Assembly (NCBI GenBank): GCA_050947015.1
Contig: JBMNVT010000005.1
Location: 1-64,000, forward strand
DNA from: CAKXIK01 sp050947015
GTDB lineage: Bacteria > Bacillota > Clostridia > Oscillospirales > Acutalibacteraceae
Length of the DNA: 64,000 bases
Direction: 5' to 3'
Shown: in pieces, positions 33,717 through 41,734 of the stretch
Numbering within the stretch: position 1 is the stretch's first letter
Layout: every line of letters begins with the position of its first letter
Translations under genes and position numbers: made by a program
The notes under the pieces: generated by a model
Database searches by the model: none
Seen by the model: only the letters and a program-made list of their open reading frames with translations
What the model was told of the DNA's origin: nothing

Positions 33717-33745
33717 ATTCTAATCGATTCGCCCGGGGATGTCAA
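33717..33745 (-). promoter_or_regulatory. Promoter of the RNA-methyltransferase operon
   Basis: Minus strand TTGACA (33745-33740), 17-base spacer, TAGAAT (33722-33717). It is near consensus. The leader to 33586 is about 120 bases. Confidence 0.8.
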
Positions 33746-33820
33746 TACAAAACGGCGGGAGAGGAATCAAGTGCGAAACGCATTTTTCGCATGAAAATAA
33801 CCCTTCGGCATAAGATAAAA

Positions 33821-33849
33821 TTGACAATCTGCGGAGGGTGATTTAGAAT
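33821..33849 (+). promoter_or_regulatory. Promoter of the murT-gatD operon
   Basis: TTGACA (33821-33826), 17-base spacer, TAGAAT (33844-33849). It points away from the methyltransferase promoter, whose -35 box lies about 75 bases to the left. Confidence 0.8.
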
Positions 33850-33913
33850 AAAAATAATTTGCGGGCGCAAAGAAGAACTGCAAAACGCACGGAATCAGAA
33901 AGGGTCTGATGGA

Positions 33914-35305
33914 ATGGGAAAAATTAGATTTATTTTTGCGTTGCTGGCGGGCAAGCTTGCCGAATGGGCGCTGCGTGTTCTGGCGGGCAGAGGCAGCAAC
34001 ACGCCGGGGGTGATCGTGCTCAGGCTCTGCCCCGACGCGCTGGCTCGTTTTCAAATGCCTCCGACCGTCATCTGTGTAACCGGTACCAACGGCAAAACCA
34101 GCACCTCCAATCTGGTGACAAATATTCTGCGTTCCGCAGGAAAAACGGTTGTCAACAATTCCAAAGGTTCGAATATGGCGCCCGGCCTCGTGACGGCGCT
34201 GGCGGCAAACTGCACGCTCGGCGGCAGGGTGAAAGCAGACGCTGCCGTGCTGGAGGTGGACGAGCGGTCCTCTCAGTATATTTACTGCCATTTTACGCCC
34301 GATTATCTGCTCTGCACAAACCTGTTCCGCGATTCCATCAAGCGCAACGGCCACAGCGAATTTATCTTTGATAAAATCAACGACTACCTTCCGATCGAAA
34401 CAACGCTGCTTCTCAACGGCAACGACATGATTTCCGGCCTGCTTGGCGAAGGCAGAAACGAACGCGTCTTCTATTCGGTGGAGCGCACCTCCCGCAGCAC
34501 GGAATCCTGCCCGAACACGGTCTGTGACATCACGGCCTGCCCGCGCTGCCATCACCGCCTGCAGTACAGCTTTTACCATTATCACCACATTGGTGCAGCG
34601 CACTGCCCTTCCTGTGGTTTTGAAATGCCGCAAAGCCGCTATTTTGCCTCCGACGTGGATTATGACGTAGGCACGTTTTTGTTTCACGACGGCGACGAAA
34701 CAGTGCTTCTGCCGTTTGCGGCGGGCAACCTATTCAACGTCTACAACACGACGGCTGCCGCGGCAGTCTGCCGGATGGCGGGTGTTCCGCTGGAACAGGT
34801 ATCCCGCGGTGTGGAGGATCTTTCTGCCCGTACCGGTCGTTTTGAGGATACAAAGGCTGGGGCGCTTTCGGTAGTGACGATGCTCTTCAAAAATCAGAAT
34901 CCAATCTCCGGATCACAGAGCCTTGCCTATCTGGATCATATTCCGGGGCACAAGGACGTTGTGCTGATCGTGACAGATTCCAAGGACAAGGTTCACGGGC
35001 ATGAGGATATTTCGTGGCTGTATGACACCGACTTTGCGTCGCTCGCTTCGCCGGAGGTAGGCTCGGTCCTGATCGGCGGAACGCGGTGCAGCGACCTTGC
35101 GCTGCGGTTGGTTCTGGGCGGTGTGAACCGACAGAAGCTGCGGCTGTACCCCGATTACGAGGATCTTGCGCGGGAACTGCCCGGAGCGGTATCCCCCGAA
35201 GGAACCACGGCGATCTTTTTTGAACTTTACGCGATGCCGATTGCAAACCGGCTGAAGAATATTCTGGTCTCTCATTTTTCCGGGAAAGAAGGCGGCACAC
35301 AATGA
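33914..35305 (+). CDS. murT: Lipid II isoglutaminyl synthase subunit MurT (Mur ligase family)
   Basis: 463 aa. The P-loop is CVTGTNGKTSTSN (57-63 core). The four-Cys zinc insert typical for MurT is present (Cys 209, 212, 231, 234: CPRCHHRL ... CPSCGFEMP), as is the C-terminal DUF1727 domain with HGHEDISWLYDTDF. There Asp365 aligns with the Asp that completes the GatD catalytic triad in Staphylococcus. MurT activates the alpha-carboxyl of D-Glu in lipid II with ATP for amidation. The RBS is AAAGGG. Its stop overlaps the next gene by 4 bases, the normal MurT-GatD coupling. Confidence 0.92.
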   Translation: MGKIRFIFALLAGKLAEWALRVLAGRGSNTPGVIVLRLCPDALARFQMPPTVICVTGTNGKTSTSNLVTNILRSAGKTVVNNSKGSNMAPGLVTALAANCTLGGRVKADAAVLEVDERSSQYIYCHFTPDYLLCTNLFRDSIKRNGHSEFIFDKINDYLPIETTLLLNGNDMISGLLGEGRNERVFYSVERTSRSTESCPNTVCDITACPRCHHRLQYSFYHYHHIGAAHCPSCGFEMPQSRYFASDVDYDVGTFLFHDGDETVLLPFAAGNLFNVYNTTAAAAVCRMAGVPLEQVSRGVEDLSARTGRFEDTKAGALSVVTMLFKNQNPISGSQSLAYLDHIPGHKDVVLIVTDSKDKVHGHEDISWLYDTDFASLASPEVGSVLIGGTRCSDLALRLVLGGVNRQKLRLYPDYEDLARELPGAVSPEGTTAIFFELYAMPIANRLKNILVSHFSGKEGGTQ

Positions 35306-36048
35306 GCAAGGTGGTCATCGAAGCATTATACCCTGAATTCAATAATCTGTACGGCGACCGCGGCAATCTGCTCTATCTGCGCAGAAAGCTGGAGCTGGCC
35401 GGTGCGGAGGTGGAGCTGCTGGAAACGCCACTCTTTGAAACCCCGGCATTTGCCGCTCGTGACGACGTTGGTTTTCTTTATCTCGGCCCCTGCACAGAGC
35501 GCCAGCAGGAACTGGAGCTGGAGGCGCTGCGCCCGTACCGCGAAGCGCTGCTGGAACGCATGAACGGCAACGCAATTACGCTTGCCACCGGCAACGCGTT
35601 TGAACTGTTCGGCGAAAAGATCCTCCGTGCCGACCCGCAAAAATCTGAAATTGAGGCGTTGGGCTTCTGGAACACTTACGCCGAACGTTTTTCGCGTCTG
35701 CGTTATAATGAGCTGTGCGTCGGCGAATGCGGCGATATTCGCGTAACCGGCTTCAAAAACCAGCTCAGCCACAGCTACGGCGAAACTCCCGCTCCATTTT
35801 TGACCATGCATACCGGAACGGGGCTGAACCCGCAAAGCAAGCTGGAAGGCGCCCACGCCGGAAATTTTTATGCCACTTATCTGCTGGGGCCGCTGCTGGC
35901 GCTGAATCCGCCGTTTGCTTCCCGCCTGCTTGCAGCGCTTTATCCCGGGGCAGAGGAAGTCGAGCTGCCGTTCGAATGGGAGGCGTACGAAAAACGTCTT
36001 GCGGAGCTTTCCGATCCGGCGGTCAACCATCCCAAACATCATGCCTGA
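35302..36048 (+). CDS. gatD: GatD-like class I amidotransferase subunit lacking catalytic Cys and His
   Basis: 248 aa. Fold and position match GatD (starts VVIEALYPEFNNLYGDRGNLLYL; FLYLGPCTERQQE; GFKNQLSHSYGE). GatD normally releases ammonia from glutamine with a Cys in the ICGGYQ nucleophile elbow and a His in TYLHGP. Here the elbow reads LATGNAFELFG (Gly97 at the Cys position, codon 35590-35592) and the other motif reads TYLLGPLL (Leu195 at the His position, codon 35884-35886). The glutamine-binding Arg of ENHGGRT is also gone (KNQLSHS). The frame is intact and coupled to an intact murT. By sequence it cannot act as a cysteine glutaminase; it may be a structural partner or serve an ammonia-using ligase. 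Confidence 0.85.
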   Translation: MSKVVIEALYPEFNNLYGDRGNLLYLRRKLELAGAEVELLETPLFETPAFAARDDVGFLYLGPCTERQQELELEALRPYREALLERMNGNAITLATGNAFELFGEKILRADPQKSEIEALGFWNTYAERFSRLRYNELCVGECGDIRVTGFKNQLSHSYGETPAPFLTMHTGTGLNPQSKLEGAHAGNFYATYLLGPLLALNPPFASRLLAALYPGAEEVELPFEWEAYEKRLAELSDPAVNHPKHHA

Positions 36049-36077
36049 AGCGCGAAGAAAAATTCACAATTTTCGGG

Positions 36078-36107
36078 TTGTCATTTCCGGTCGTTTTATG
36101 GTATAAT
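36078..36107 (+). promoter_or_regulatory. Promoter of the cadherin-like surface protein gene
   Basis: TTGTCA (36078-36083), 18-base spacer, TATAAT (36102-36107), lying 30 bases after the gatD stop. Confidence 0.65.
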
Positions 36108-36205
36108 GATACAGTTCGTGTTGGATGATCCGGTTTCTTTCGAATCGGAGTCTGACGGCCGGTGCGCGGATGAAAACCCGCCCGGAATGGAAAGGATGGT
36201 TATCC

Positions 36206-37189
36206 ATGCATCGTTGGAAGCAGAAATGGATTGTTTTACTGCTGCTTGCAGTTTTTCTTTTCGCTGCTCCCGCGGCGTTTGCCGCGGAGATCGGCTCTTC
36301 GTCAACCGCCGTTTCTTCCGAAACTGCTTCTGCGGCTTCATCCAAAGAGGGAAGTTCTTCCGAAATTATGTCTTCTGAGGCGGGAGCTTCCTCTCCAAGT
36401 GATCCCTCCGGGGTCTCTTCCGCGGAGAGCCAAGCGTCGTCTCAGACGGCAACCTCGTCCACAGAGGAACCGTTGGGGCTGAAAAGCCTTGTGATTTTCG
36501 ATGGCGCCGGCGGAGATGACCTCACGGCGAATTTTTCGGTCAACGGTTACCGAATCACCGGAACGGTGCCAAACAGCGTGGCTTCCGTTTCGGTTCAGGC
36601 AACGGCCAACCGCGGTTCCTGCGTGGTGGATTATCATCAGCAGGGCCTCTCTGAGGGTGAAAACCCCAATTATGCAACGATTACCGTTTCCGACGGTACG
36701 CAGAATGCATATTATTACATCAGCGTGACCAGAAAGGCGTCTAACGGCGGTTCTATTCCTTCGGCTCCTTCGGCGCAGTCGGTGGTGGATTGGAATGCCG
36801 ACGGCGTTTCCGATGCCTCTACCCCCTCCGAGCTGGATTCCTGGCAAGCGACGGATAATTCTTCCGAAGAGGCGTCATCTCAGGCGGAGGCTTCAAGCAA
36901 AACGTCCAGCACGGCGATAATCGAGGGCAGCGGCGAAGGCGGCGGCTGGATGCTGCCCACGGCGGTCGTTCTGATTTTGCTGGGTGTTCTCGGTATTGTG
37001 TTTGTTGTGTGCGATATTCTTTACACCAAGGGAATTCTGAAAAAATGGATTGTTCCGCGCAAGGGTGAAAAAAACGGTGCGACGCATGCCGCGCAAAAAA
37101 CGGAGCCAGAACAGACGGACGCTTCGGCTCAGCAGCCTCCGGTACCGACGGATTCAGAGGACTGGGATGAGTTTTTCCACGACAAATAA
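36206..37189 (+). CDS. Membrane-anchored surface protein with cadherin-like beta-sandwich domain
   Basis: 327 aa. The signal peptide MHRWKQKWIVLLLLAVFLFA and following residues end at AFA-AE (about residue 26). A Ser/Ala/Glu-rich stretch follows to about residue 85. Next is a single domain, LKSLVIFDGAG ... YYYISVTRKA, resembling the cadherin-like beta-sandwich (PF12733-type) found on clostridial surface proteins. After a second Ser-rich linker come a C-terminal membrane helix (LPTAVVLILLGVLGIVFVVC) and a charged cytoplasmic tail ending DEFFHDK. The start at 36206 has GGAAAGG at the right distance; upstream codons run through the leader. It probably displays a binding domain at the cell surface; the ligand is unknown. 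Confidence 0.8.
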   Translation: MHRWKQKWIVLLLLAVFLFAAPAAFAAEIGSSSTAVSSETASAASSKEGSSSEIMSSEAGASSPSDPSGVSSAESQASSQTATSSTEEPLGLKSLVIFDGAGGDDLTANFSVNGYRITGTVPNSVASVSVQATANRGSCVVDYHQQGLSEGENPNYATITVSDGTQNAYYYISVTRKASNGGSIPSAPSAQSVVDWNADGVSDASTPSELDSWQATDNSSEEASSQAEASSKTSSTAIIEGSGEGGGWMLPTAVVLILLGVLGIVFVVCDILYTKGILKKWIVPRKGEKNGATHAAQKTEPEQTDASAQQPPVPTDSEDWDEFFHDK

Positions 37190-37231
37190 AACAGATGGAT
37201 ACCAGTGATAATGAGGAATCTCTGTTTTTTG
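37183..37231 (+). terminator. Weak terminator-like structure after the surface protein gene
   Basis: AAACAGA just at the stop codon can pair with TCTGTTTTTT near 37222-37231 across a loop with partial further pairing. The T-run is good, the stem is imperfect. Confidence 0.4.
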
Positions 37232-37268
37232 CGTATGCTGACCGGTTCGGGAAAGGGATGTTGCTAAA

Positions 37269-38207
37269 ATGAAACGTTTTTTGGCGATTTTGACAGCTTT
37301 GCTTTTTTGCTTTGCTGCGATATCGTGCCGGAGTAAGGCGGGAACGGAATCGACAGCCTCAGATCCGTCCTGGAATCAAATATCGGAAAAAAAACAGTTG
37401 GTTGTGGGTGTTTATTCCAACCATGCTCCGCTGACCGCGGTGACGGATGCCGGGTTTGAAGGCTTTGACATTGATTTCCTGACGCAGCTTGCAGCCCGGC
37501 TGAATGTGGGTGTCAGCTTTGTGGCGATTGACGGCAAGAGTGTCGAAGACGCGCTTGCTTCCGGAGAGGTGGACTGCGTTTGCTCCGGCTGTGTTTATAC
37601 GGCAGAGCGCAATGAAGCGTTGTCGCTTTCCGATGTATATATGACCTCCCGCCAGATTTTCGCGGTTACAGCAGAAAGCGAGGTTAAGAACCTTGCGGAT
37701 CTTGCCGGAAAAACATTGGGAATTGTCTCGGGCGGCGCAGCCGACCTTGCGCTGCAGAAGTCCGAAACCTTTCGTGCCGCGCTGGCGGAGGTTAAAATAT
37801 ATGATACGGAAGATGATGCGATACAGGCACTGCTGAGCGGCGAAATTGATTCGGCGGCTGTTAACGAAATGCTGGTTCGCCATTCTATTATTGCGGGTTT
37901 CGATCTGCGAACGCTGCTGGGTGATGATAACGCGCCGGATTCGCTTGGCTCCGAGGATTATGTTCTTGCGTTCCGCCGCGGCAGCGATGCTTTGCTGAAA
38001 AAGGTGCAGGAAGCGTTTTCCACCATGAAGCGGGACGGTGTGCTGGACGAACTTTCAAAAAAATGGTTCAGCAATTATCTTTCCACGGAGGAACAAAAAG
38101 CAGCGGATGAGGCGGCTAAGCAGGCGGCCTCTGCAGCTGCGGTGGAAAGCGAAGCCGCAGCGGGCGGCTCCTTTACAGTGGAGGAAACCGGCAGTACGGC
38201 AGATTGA
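37269..38207 (+). CDS. Family 3 extracellular solute-binding lipoprotein (amino-acid type), orphan
   Basis: 312 aa. The lipobox is AISC (Cys20). The family-3 periplasmic-binding fold begins KKQLVVGVYSNHAPLTAV, with FEGFDIDFLTQLAARL, DCVCSGCVYTAERNEALSLSDVY and LADLAGKTLGIVSGG. It ends in FSTMKRDGVLDELSKKWF. A 45-residue Ala/Glu-rich extension (TEEQKAADEAAKQAASAAAV ...) follows the domain. Such proteins deliver polar amino acids to ABC permeases, but neither permease nor ATPase is adjacent. It may serve a transporter elsewhere or act as a sensor partner. Confidence 0.85.
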   Translation: MKRFLAILTALLFCFAAISCRSKAGTESTASDPSWNQISEKKQLVVGVYSNHAPLTAVTDAGFEGFDIDFLTQLAARLNVGVSFVAIDGKSVEDALASGEVDCVCSGCVYTAERNEALSLSDVYMTSRQIFAVTAESEVKNLADLAGKTLGIVSGGAADLALQKSETFRAALAEVKIYDTEDDAIQALLSGEIDSAAVNEMLVRHSIIAGFDLRTLLGDDNAPDSLGSEDYVLAFRRGSDALLKKVQEAFSTMKRDGVLDELSKKWFSNYLSTEEQKAADEAAKQAASAAAVESEAAAGGSFTVEETGSTAD

Positions 38208-38221
38208 TTTGAACAAAATGC

Positions 38222-38250
38222 TTGACATGAAGAGATTTCCGTGTTAAAAT
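38222..38250 (+). promoter_or_regulatory. Promoter of the infC-rpmI-rplT operon
   Basis: TTGACA (38222-38227), 17-base spacer, TAAAAT (38245-38250). It gives a leader of about 175 bases before infC. Confidence 0.82.
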
Positions 38251-38353
38251 GTTTTTCAGAAAACAAAGCAGAACGGCTTGTTCTCACCTTGTGGCGGCAT
38301 TCCGTCCGGGTCAATACGATGAATTCACGGGTTATCCGTAACATTGCATTGTG

Positions 38354-38391
38354 CGCGGGCAGAACAAATCGTTTTCTGCCCGCGTTTTATT
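38354..38391 (+). promoter_or_regulatory. Leader attenuator of the infC operon (L20-leader type)
   Basis: CGCGGGCAGAA (38354-38364) pairs perfectly with TTCTGCCCGCG (38374-38384), followed by TTTTATTTATT, all inside the untranslated leader 47 bases before infC. In Bacillota the L20 leader ends transcription here when excess ribosomal protein L20 binds the RNA. The placement fits; the L20-binding part upstream was not folded by me. Confidence 0.75.
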
Positions 38392-38430
38392 TATTCGTTC
38401 GTTTCAAATCGTGTTTGGAGGTGCTTAACC

Positions 38431-38949
38431 ATTAGCAGCAAGGAACTGCAGATCAATGAAGAGATTCGCGACAAAGAAGTCCGTGTGATCGGCGCGGATG
38501 GAGCTCAATTGGGCGTAATGCCGCCGTCACGGGCACTGGAGCTTGCCTATCAGGCCGACCTTGACCTTGTCAAGATTGCCCCTCAGGCAGCTCCGCCTGT
38601 CTGCCGGGTGATGGATTACGGAAAATATCGCTTTGAGCAGGCGAAAAGAGAAAAAGAAGCCAGAAAAAATCAGCATATTGTGGACATCAAAGAGGTTCGT
38701 CTTTCTTTGAACATTGACACAAACGATTTCAATACCAAGCACACTCATGCCGTGCGCTTTTTGAACGGGGGAGACAAGGTAAAGGTCTCAATCCGTTTCC
38801 GCGGCAGAGAGATGGGTCATCCGGAGCTTGGGCTTGAAATTATGCGCCGCTTTGCGGAAGCGTGTGCCGATACTGCAGTTGTTGAAAAGCCAGCCAAGCT
38901 GGAAGGCCGCAGTATGCTCATGTTCCTTGCACCCAAACCGAACAAGTAA
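38431..38949 (+). CDS. infC: Translation initiation factor IF-3, AUU start codon
   Basis: 172 aa from ATT at 38431, which has TTGGAGGTG 8 bases upstream. The residues after it, SSKELQINEEIRDKEVRVIG, match the normal IF-3 N-terminus, while the in-frame ATG at 38344 would start before the attenuator hairpin. The N-domain, linker and C-domain (VDIKEVRLSLNIDTNDFNTK) are complete. IF-3 checks codon-anticodon pairing at the P site; its own rare AUU start is the classic means of autoregulation. Confidence 0.95.
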   Translation: MSSKELQINEEIRDKEVRVIGADGAQLGVMPPSRALELAYQADLDLVKIAPQAAPPVCRVMDYGKYRFEQAKREKEARKNQHIVDIKEVRLSLNIDTNDFNTKHTHAVRFLNGGDKVKVSIRFRGREMGHPELGLEIMRRFAEACADTAVVEKPAKLEGRSMLMFLAPKPNK

Positions 38950-38975
38950 TCTAAAGTCAAAGGAGGAGCATTCAC

Positions 38976-39173
38976 ATGCCCAAAATCAAGACACATTCCG
39001 GCGCAAAAAAACGCTTTAACCTGACCAAAACCGGCAAGGTTATCCGTGCGCACGCGAATAAGAGCCATATCCTGACCAAAAAGAATACCAAGCGCAAAAG
39101 AGGCCTTCGCCAGACCACAATTACCGATGTGACAAATGTCGCAAAGGTCAAAAAGATGATTCCGTACAAATAA
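38976..39173 (+). CDS. rpmI: 50S ribosomal protein L35
   Basis: 65 aa, full length. MPKIKTHSGAKKRF and KSHILTKKNTKRKRGLR are typical. The RBS AAAGGAGGAG is strong. It lies 26 bp after infC in the conserved infC-rpmI-rplT operon; very basic, binds 23S rRNA. Confidence 0.97.
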   Translation: MPKIKTHSGAKKRFNLTKTGKVIRAHANKSHILTKKNTKRKRGLRQTTITDVTNVAKVKKMIPYK

Positions 39174-39222
39174 GCGCGGGCGTCTTGCTTTTTTGAAATC
39201 GATATAATCGGAGGTAAATAAC

Positions 39223-39582
39223 ATGGCTCGTATAAAGGGTGCGCTGATGACGCGCAAAAGAAGAAAGAAAACCCTGAAACTTGCAAAGGGCTACTGGGGT
39301 TCCAAGAGCAAGCATTTTAAGATGGCGAAAGAAGCCGTCATGAAGTCCGGCAATTACGCCTACATTGGCCGCAAACAGAGAAAGCGCGATTTCCGCCGCC
39401 TGTGGATTACCCGTATTTCTGCCGGCTGCCGTGCCAACGGCATGAGCTATTCCGCGTTTATGAACGGTCTGAAGAAGGCCGGCGTGGAGCTGAACCGCAA
39501 AATGCTTTCCGAGCTGGCCATTGCCGATCCGGCCGGCTTTGCCACTTTGGTTGAGCAGTCCAAGGCTGCTCTTGCCAAATAA
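39223..39582 (+). CDS. rplT: 50S ribosomal protein L20
   Basis: 119 aa, full length, starting MARIKGALMTRKRRKKTLKL and containing the RNA-binding segment GYWGSKSKHFKMAKEAVMKS. It is needed for early 50S assembly and is the likely repressor of its own operon through the leader at 38354-38391. The RBS CGGAGG lies 7 bases upstream. A strong terminator follows at 39598-39632. Confidence 0.97.
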   Translation: MARIKGALMTRKRRKKTLKLAKGYWGSKSKHFKMAKEAVMKSGNYAYIGRKQRKRDFRRLWITRISAGCRANGMSYSAFMNGLKKAGVELNRKMLSELAIADPAGFATLVEQSKAALAK

Positions 39583-39597
39583 TTATGTCTTTGCAGC

Positions 39598-39632
39598 GCT
39601 CGGGCGAAAACAGCCCGGGCGTGTTTTATTTT
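39598..39632 (+). terminator. Terminator of the infC-rpmI-rplT operon
   Basis: GCTCGGGC (39598-39605) pairs with GCCCGGGC (39613-39620, one G-U), loop GAAAACA, followed by GTGTTTTATTTTTT. Confidence 0.82.
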
Positions 39633-39663
39633 TTATAACCAAAACGAACGGGAGGGCGCCTTT

Positions 39664-40455
39664 ATGCAAAGAATCACTTCGCGGGAAAATCCGATGATAA
39701 AAAACGTTTCCGCCCTGATGCTCTCTTCCCGGGAACGGCGGGAGCAGCGTCTGTTTGTGGCGGAAGGCGAACGGCTTTGCGGCGATGCAGCTAAAAGCGG
39801 AACAGAGGTTGTGCGCGCTTTTTTTACGGATTCTGCCTGTAAAAAATATCCGCAGGTTTGTGAACAGATTAGGAATAAAGCGCAGAACAGCCTGCTGATT
39901 TCGGAGGAGTTGGCGCAGAAGATTGCGGATACCAAAACGCCGCAGGGGATCTTTTGCATTTGTCGGATGCTTGACAAAACGGCGGATTTGGTTCATATTA
40001 ATAAGAATAACCGCTTTGTTGTGCTGGAAAATCTGCAGGATCCTTCTAACATGGGAGCGGTGTTCCGCTCCGCGGAAGCTTTTGGGCTTGATGGAGTGAT
40101 TCTGGCCGGCGCCTGCTGCGACGTCTATGCGCCAAAGGCTGTGCGGGCGGGCATGGGCGCGGTGTTTCGTTTGCCGCCGGTCTTTGTGCAGTCCGGCGCC
40201 GAAGCGGCAAAGTTGCTGAACCAAGGCGGAATCCGAACCGCAGCGGCTGTTGTGGGGCGAACGGCTCTGCCGCCTGCCCATGCGCGGCTCGGAGCGGGTT
40301 GTGCCGTTTTTATCGGGAACGAAGGCAACGGTCTCAGTCCGGAGTGTATTCACGCTTGCCAGACGCTGGTCACGATCCCGATGGAGGGAAGAGCGGAATC
40401 TCTCAATGCTGCGGTGGCCGCCGGAATCCTGATCTGGGAAATGGTTCGCGAATAA
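39664..40455 (+). CDS. TrmH/SpoU family RNA 2'-O-methyltransferase (RlmB-like)
   Basis: 263 aa. An N-terminal substrate-binding domain (REQRLFVAEGERLCGDAAKSG) is followed by the SPOUT knot with motif 1 VLENLQDPSNMGAVFRSAEAFG, motif 2 AVFIGNEGNGLSPE and motif 3 IPMEGRAESLNAAVAAGIL. These use SAM to methylate ribose in rRNA or tRNA; the exact nucleotide is not predictable. The usual place next to rplT or pheS in Clostridia agrees. The RBS is GGGAGG. It is followed 24 bp later by dprA. Confidence 0.9.
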   Translation: MQRITSRENPMIKNVSALMLSSRERREQRLFVAEGERLCGDAAKSGTEVVRAFFTDSACKKYPQVCEQIRNKAQNSLLISEELAQKIADTKTPQGIFCICRMLDKTADLVHINKNNRFVVLENLQDPSNMGAVFRSAEAFGLDGVILAGACCDVYAPKAVRAGMGAVFRLPPVFVQSGAEAAKLLNQGGIRTAAAVVGRTALPPAHARLGAGCAVFIGNEGNGLSPECIHACQTLVTIPMEGRAESLNAAVAAGILIWEMVRE

Positions 40456-40479
40456 TCACGGGGAAAGGAGAGTTGCCGT

Positions 40480-41652
40480 GTGACGGATCTCAAATATGCG
40501 GTTTGGCTTCAGTGCGCTTTGGGAGAAGGCGGAGTTCTTCCGGCGCAGATTTTGCGGCAGTTTTCCTCTTTTCGTGATTTTTACGAAGCGGGGCCGCGGG
40601 AGTGGAAGCTCTGCGGACTGTTTCATCCGAAGCAGCTTGATAAGTTGGAGCAGACTCCCGTGCGGGACGCGGAAAAAATTCTGTGCCGTTGCGAAAGTCT
40701 GGGTCAGATCGTTCTCTCGTTGGAGGATCCGGCTTACCCGGAGCGTCTTCGGCAGATTCCGGATCCGCCCGCAGTGCTTTACTTGGCGGGAAAACTGCCG
40801 GACATTGACCGCCGGATTTGTATTGCCGTGGTCGGCACACGAGACGCAACGCCGACCGGAATTCGGGTTGCCATGGAATTTTGCAGTCAGATGGCAAAGC
40901 AGGGCGTGGTGATTGTCAGTGGCGGCGCGCTTGGCATGGATACCGCCGCGCACAAGGGAGCACTGATGGTCGGCGGCTGCACCGTCGCTGTACTGGGCTG
41001 CGGCCTGAACACGCGCTATCTTGCGGAAAATCTTCCGATGCGTCAGCAAATTCAAATCGGCGGCGCGCTGGTAAGCGAATATCCGCCGGATTCTCCGGCG
41101 CTTGGATTTCATTTCCCGCAAAGAAACAGGATCATCTCCGGTCTTTCGCTCGGCACCCTTGTAGTGGAAGCTGGCGAGAAAAGCGGATCGCTGATCACGG
41201 CTCGTCAGGCGCTGGAGCAGGGAAGGGATGTGTTCGCGGTGCCCGGCAGCCTGCTGAGTTATCGTTCCGGAGGTTCCAACCGGCTTTTGCGCGACGGCGC
41301 CAAGCCGGTGCTGGAGGTTACCGATATTCTGGAGGAATACCGCGATTTTGTACCCGGTCAGCTGCCGTCGGCGCCGCAGCAGATCAGTTTTTTTCAACCG
41401 CAGAAACCGGCGGGGCGGGAAGATCCCGCAGCGGAACGACCGGCCAAAACGCCTGTTTTTCCGGACAATCTTTCCCCCGGAGCTCTGGCGTTGTTTCACG
41501 CGCTCAGGCCCCATCCGCTTCCAGTGGATGAGCTTGCCGTGTCGGCACATATTTCGGCAAGGGAGGTTCTCAGCGCCGTTACCGAGCTGGAAATGGAGGG
41601 CCTGATTGAAGCTCTGCCCGGCAAACAATACCGGCGGGCGAACGATCTTTGA
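40480..41652 (+). CDS. dprA: DNA-processing protein DprA
   Basis: 390 aa from a GTG start (40480) with AAAGGAG upstream. The Rossmann-like core has VVGTRDATPTGIRVAMEF, IVSGGALGMDTAAHKGAL, the FPQRNRIISGLSLGTLVVEA motif and SGSLITARQALEQGRDVFAVPG. A SAM-like N-terminal part and a C-terminal winged helix (DELAVSAHISAREVLSAVTELEMEG) complete the protein. It loads RecA on single-stranded DNA during natural transformation and is nearly universal in Bacillota, so on its own it does not show competence. It lies upstream of topA as in many Clostridia. Confidence 0.95.
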   Translation: MTDLKYAVWLQCALGEGGVLPAQILRQFSSFRDFYEAGPREWKLCGLFHPKQLDKLEQTPVRDAEKILCRCESLGQIVLSLEDPAYPERLRQIPDPPAVLYLAGKLPDIDRRICIAVVGTRDATPTGIRVAMEFCSQMAKQGVVIVSGGALGMDTAAHKGALMVGGCTVAVLGCGLNTRYLAENLPMRQQIQIGGALVSEYPPDSPALGFHFPQRNRIISGLSLGTLVVEAGEKSGSLITARQALEQGRDVFAVPGSLLSYRSGGSNRLLRDGAKPVLEVTDILEEYRDFVPGQLPSAPQQISFFQPQKPAGREDPAAERPAKTPVFPDNLSPGALALFHALRPHPLPVDELAVSAHISAREVLSAVTELEMEGLIEALPGKQYRRANDL

Positions 41653-41734
41653 ATATCCGGCGGTTTTTTCCGAAAAACTGCGTTACAATAGAATCCGGCA
41701 GAAGAATGCCGGTTTTACGGAAAGGAAGCTGAAC

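Noticed and set aside
40480..41652. dprA as proof of natural competence
   Set aside because: DprA is nearly universal in Bacillota. No com genes are in the window.
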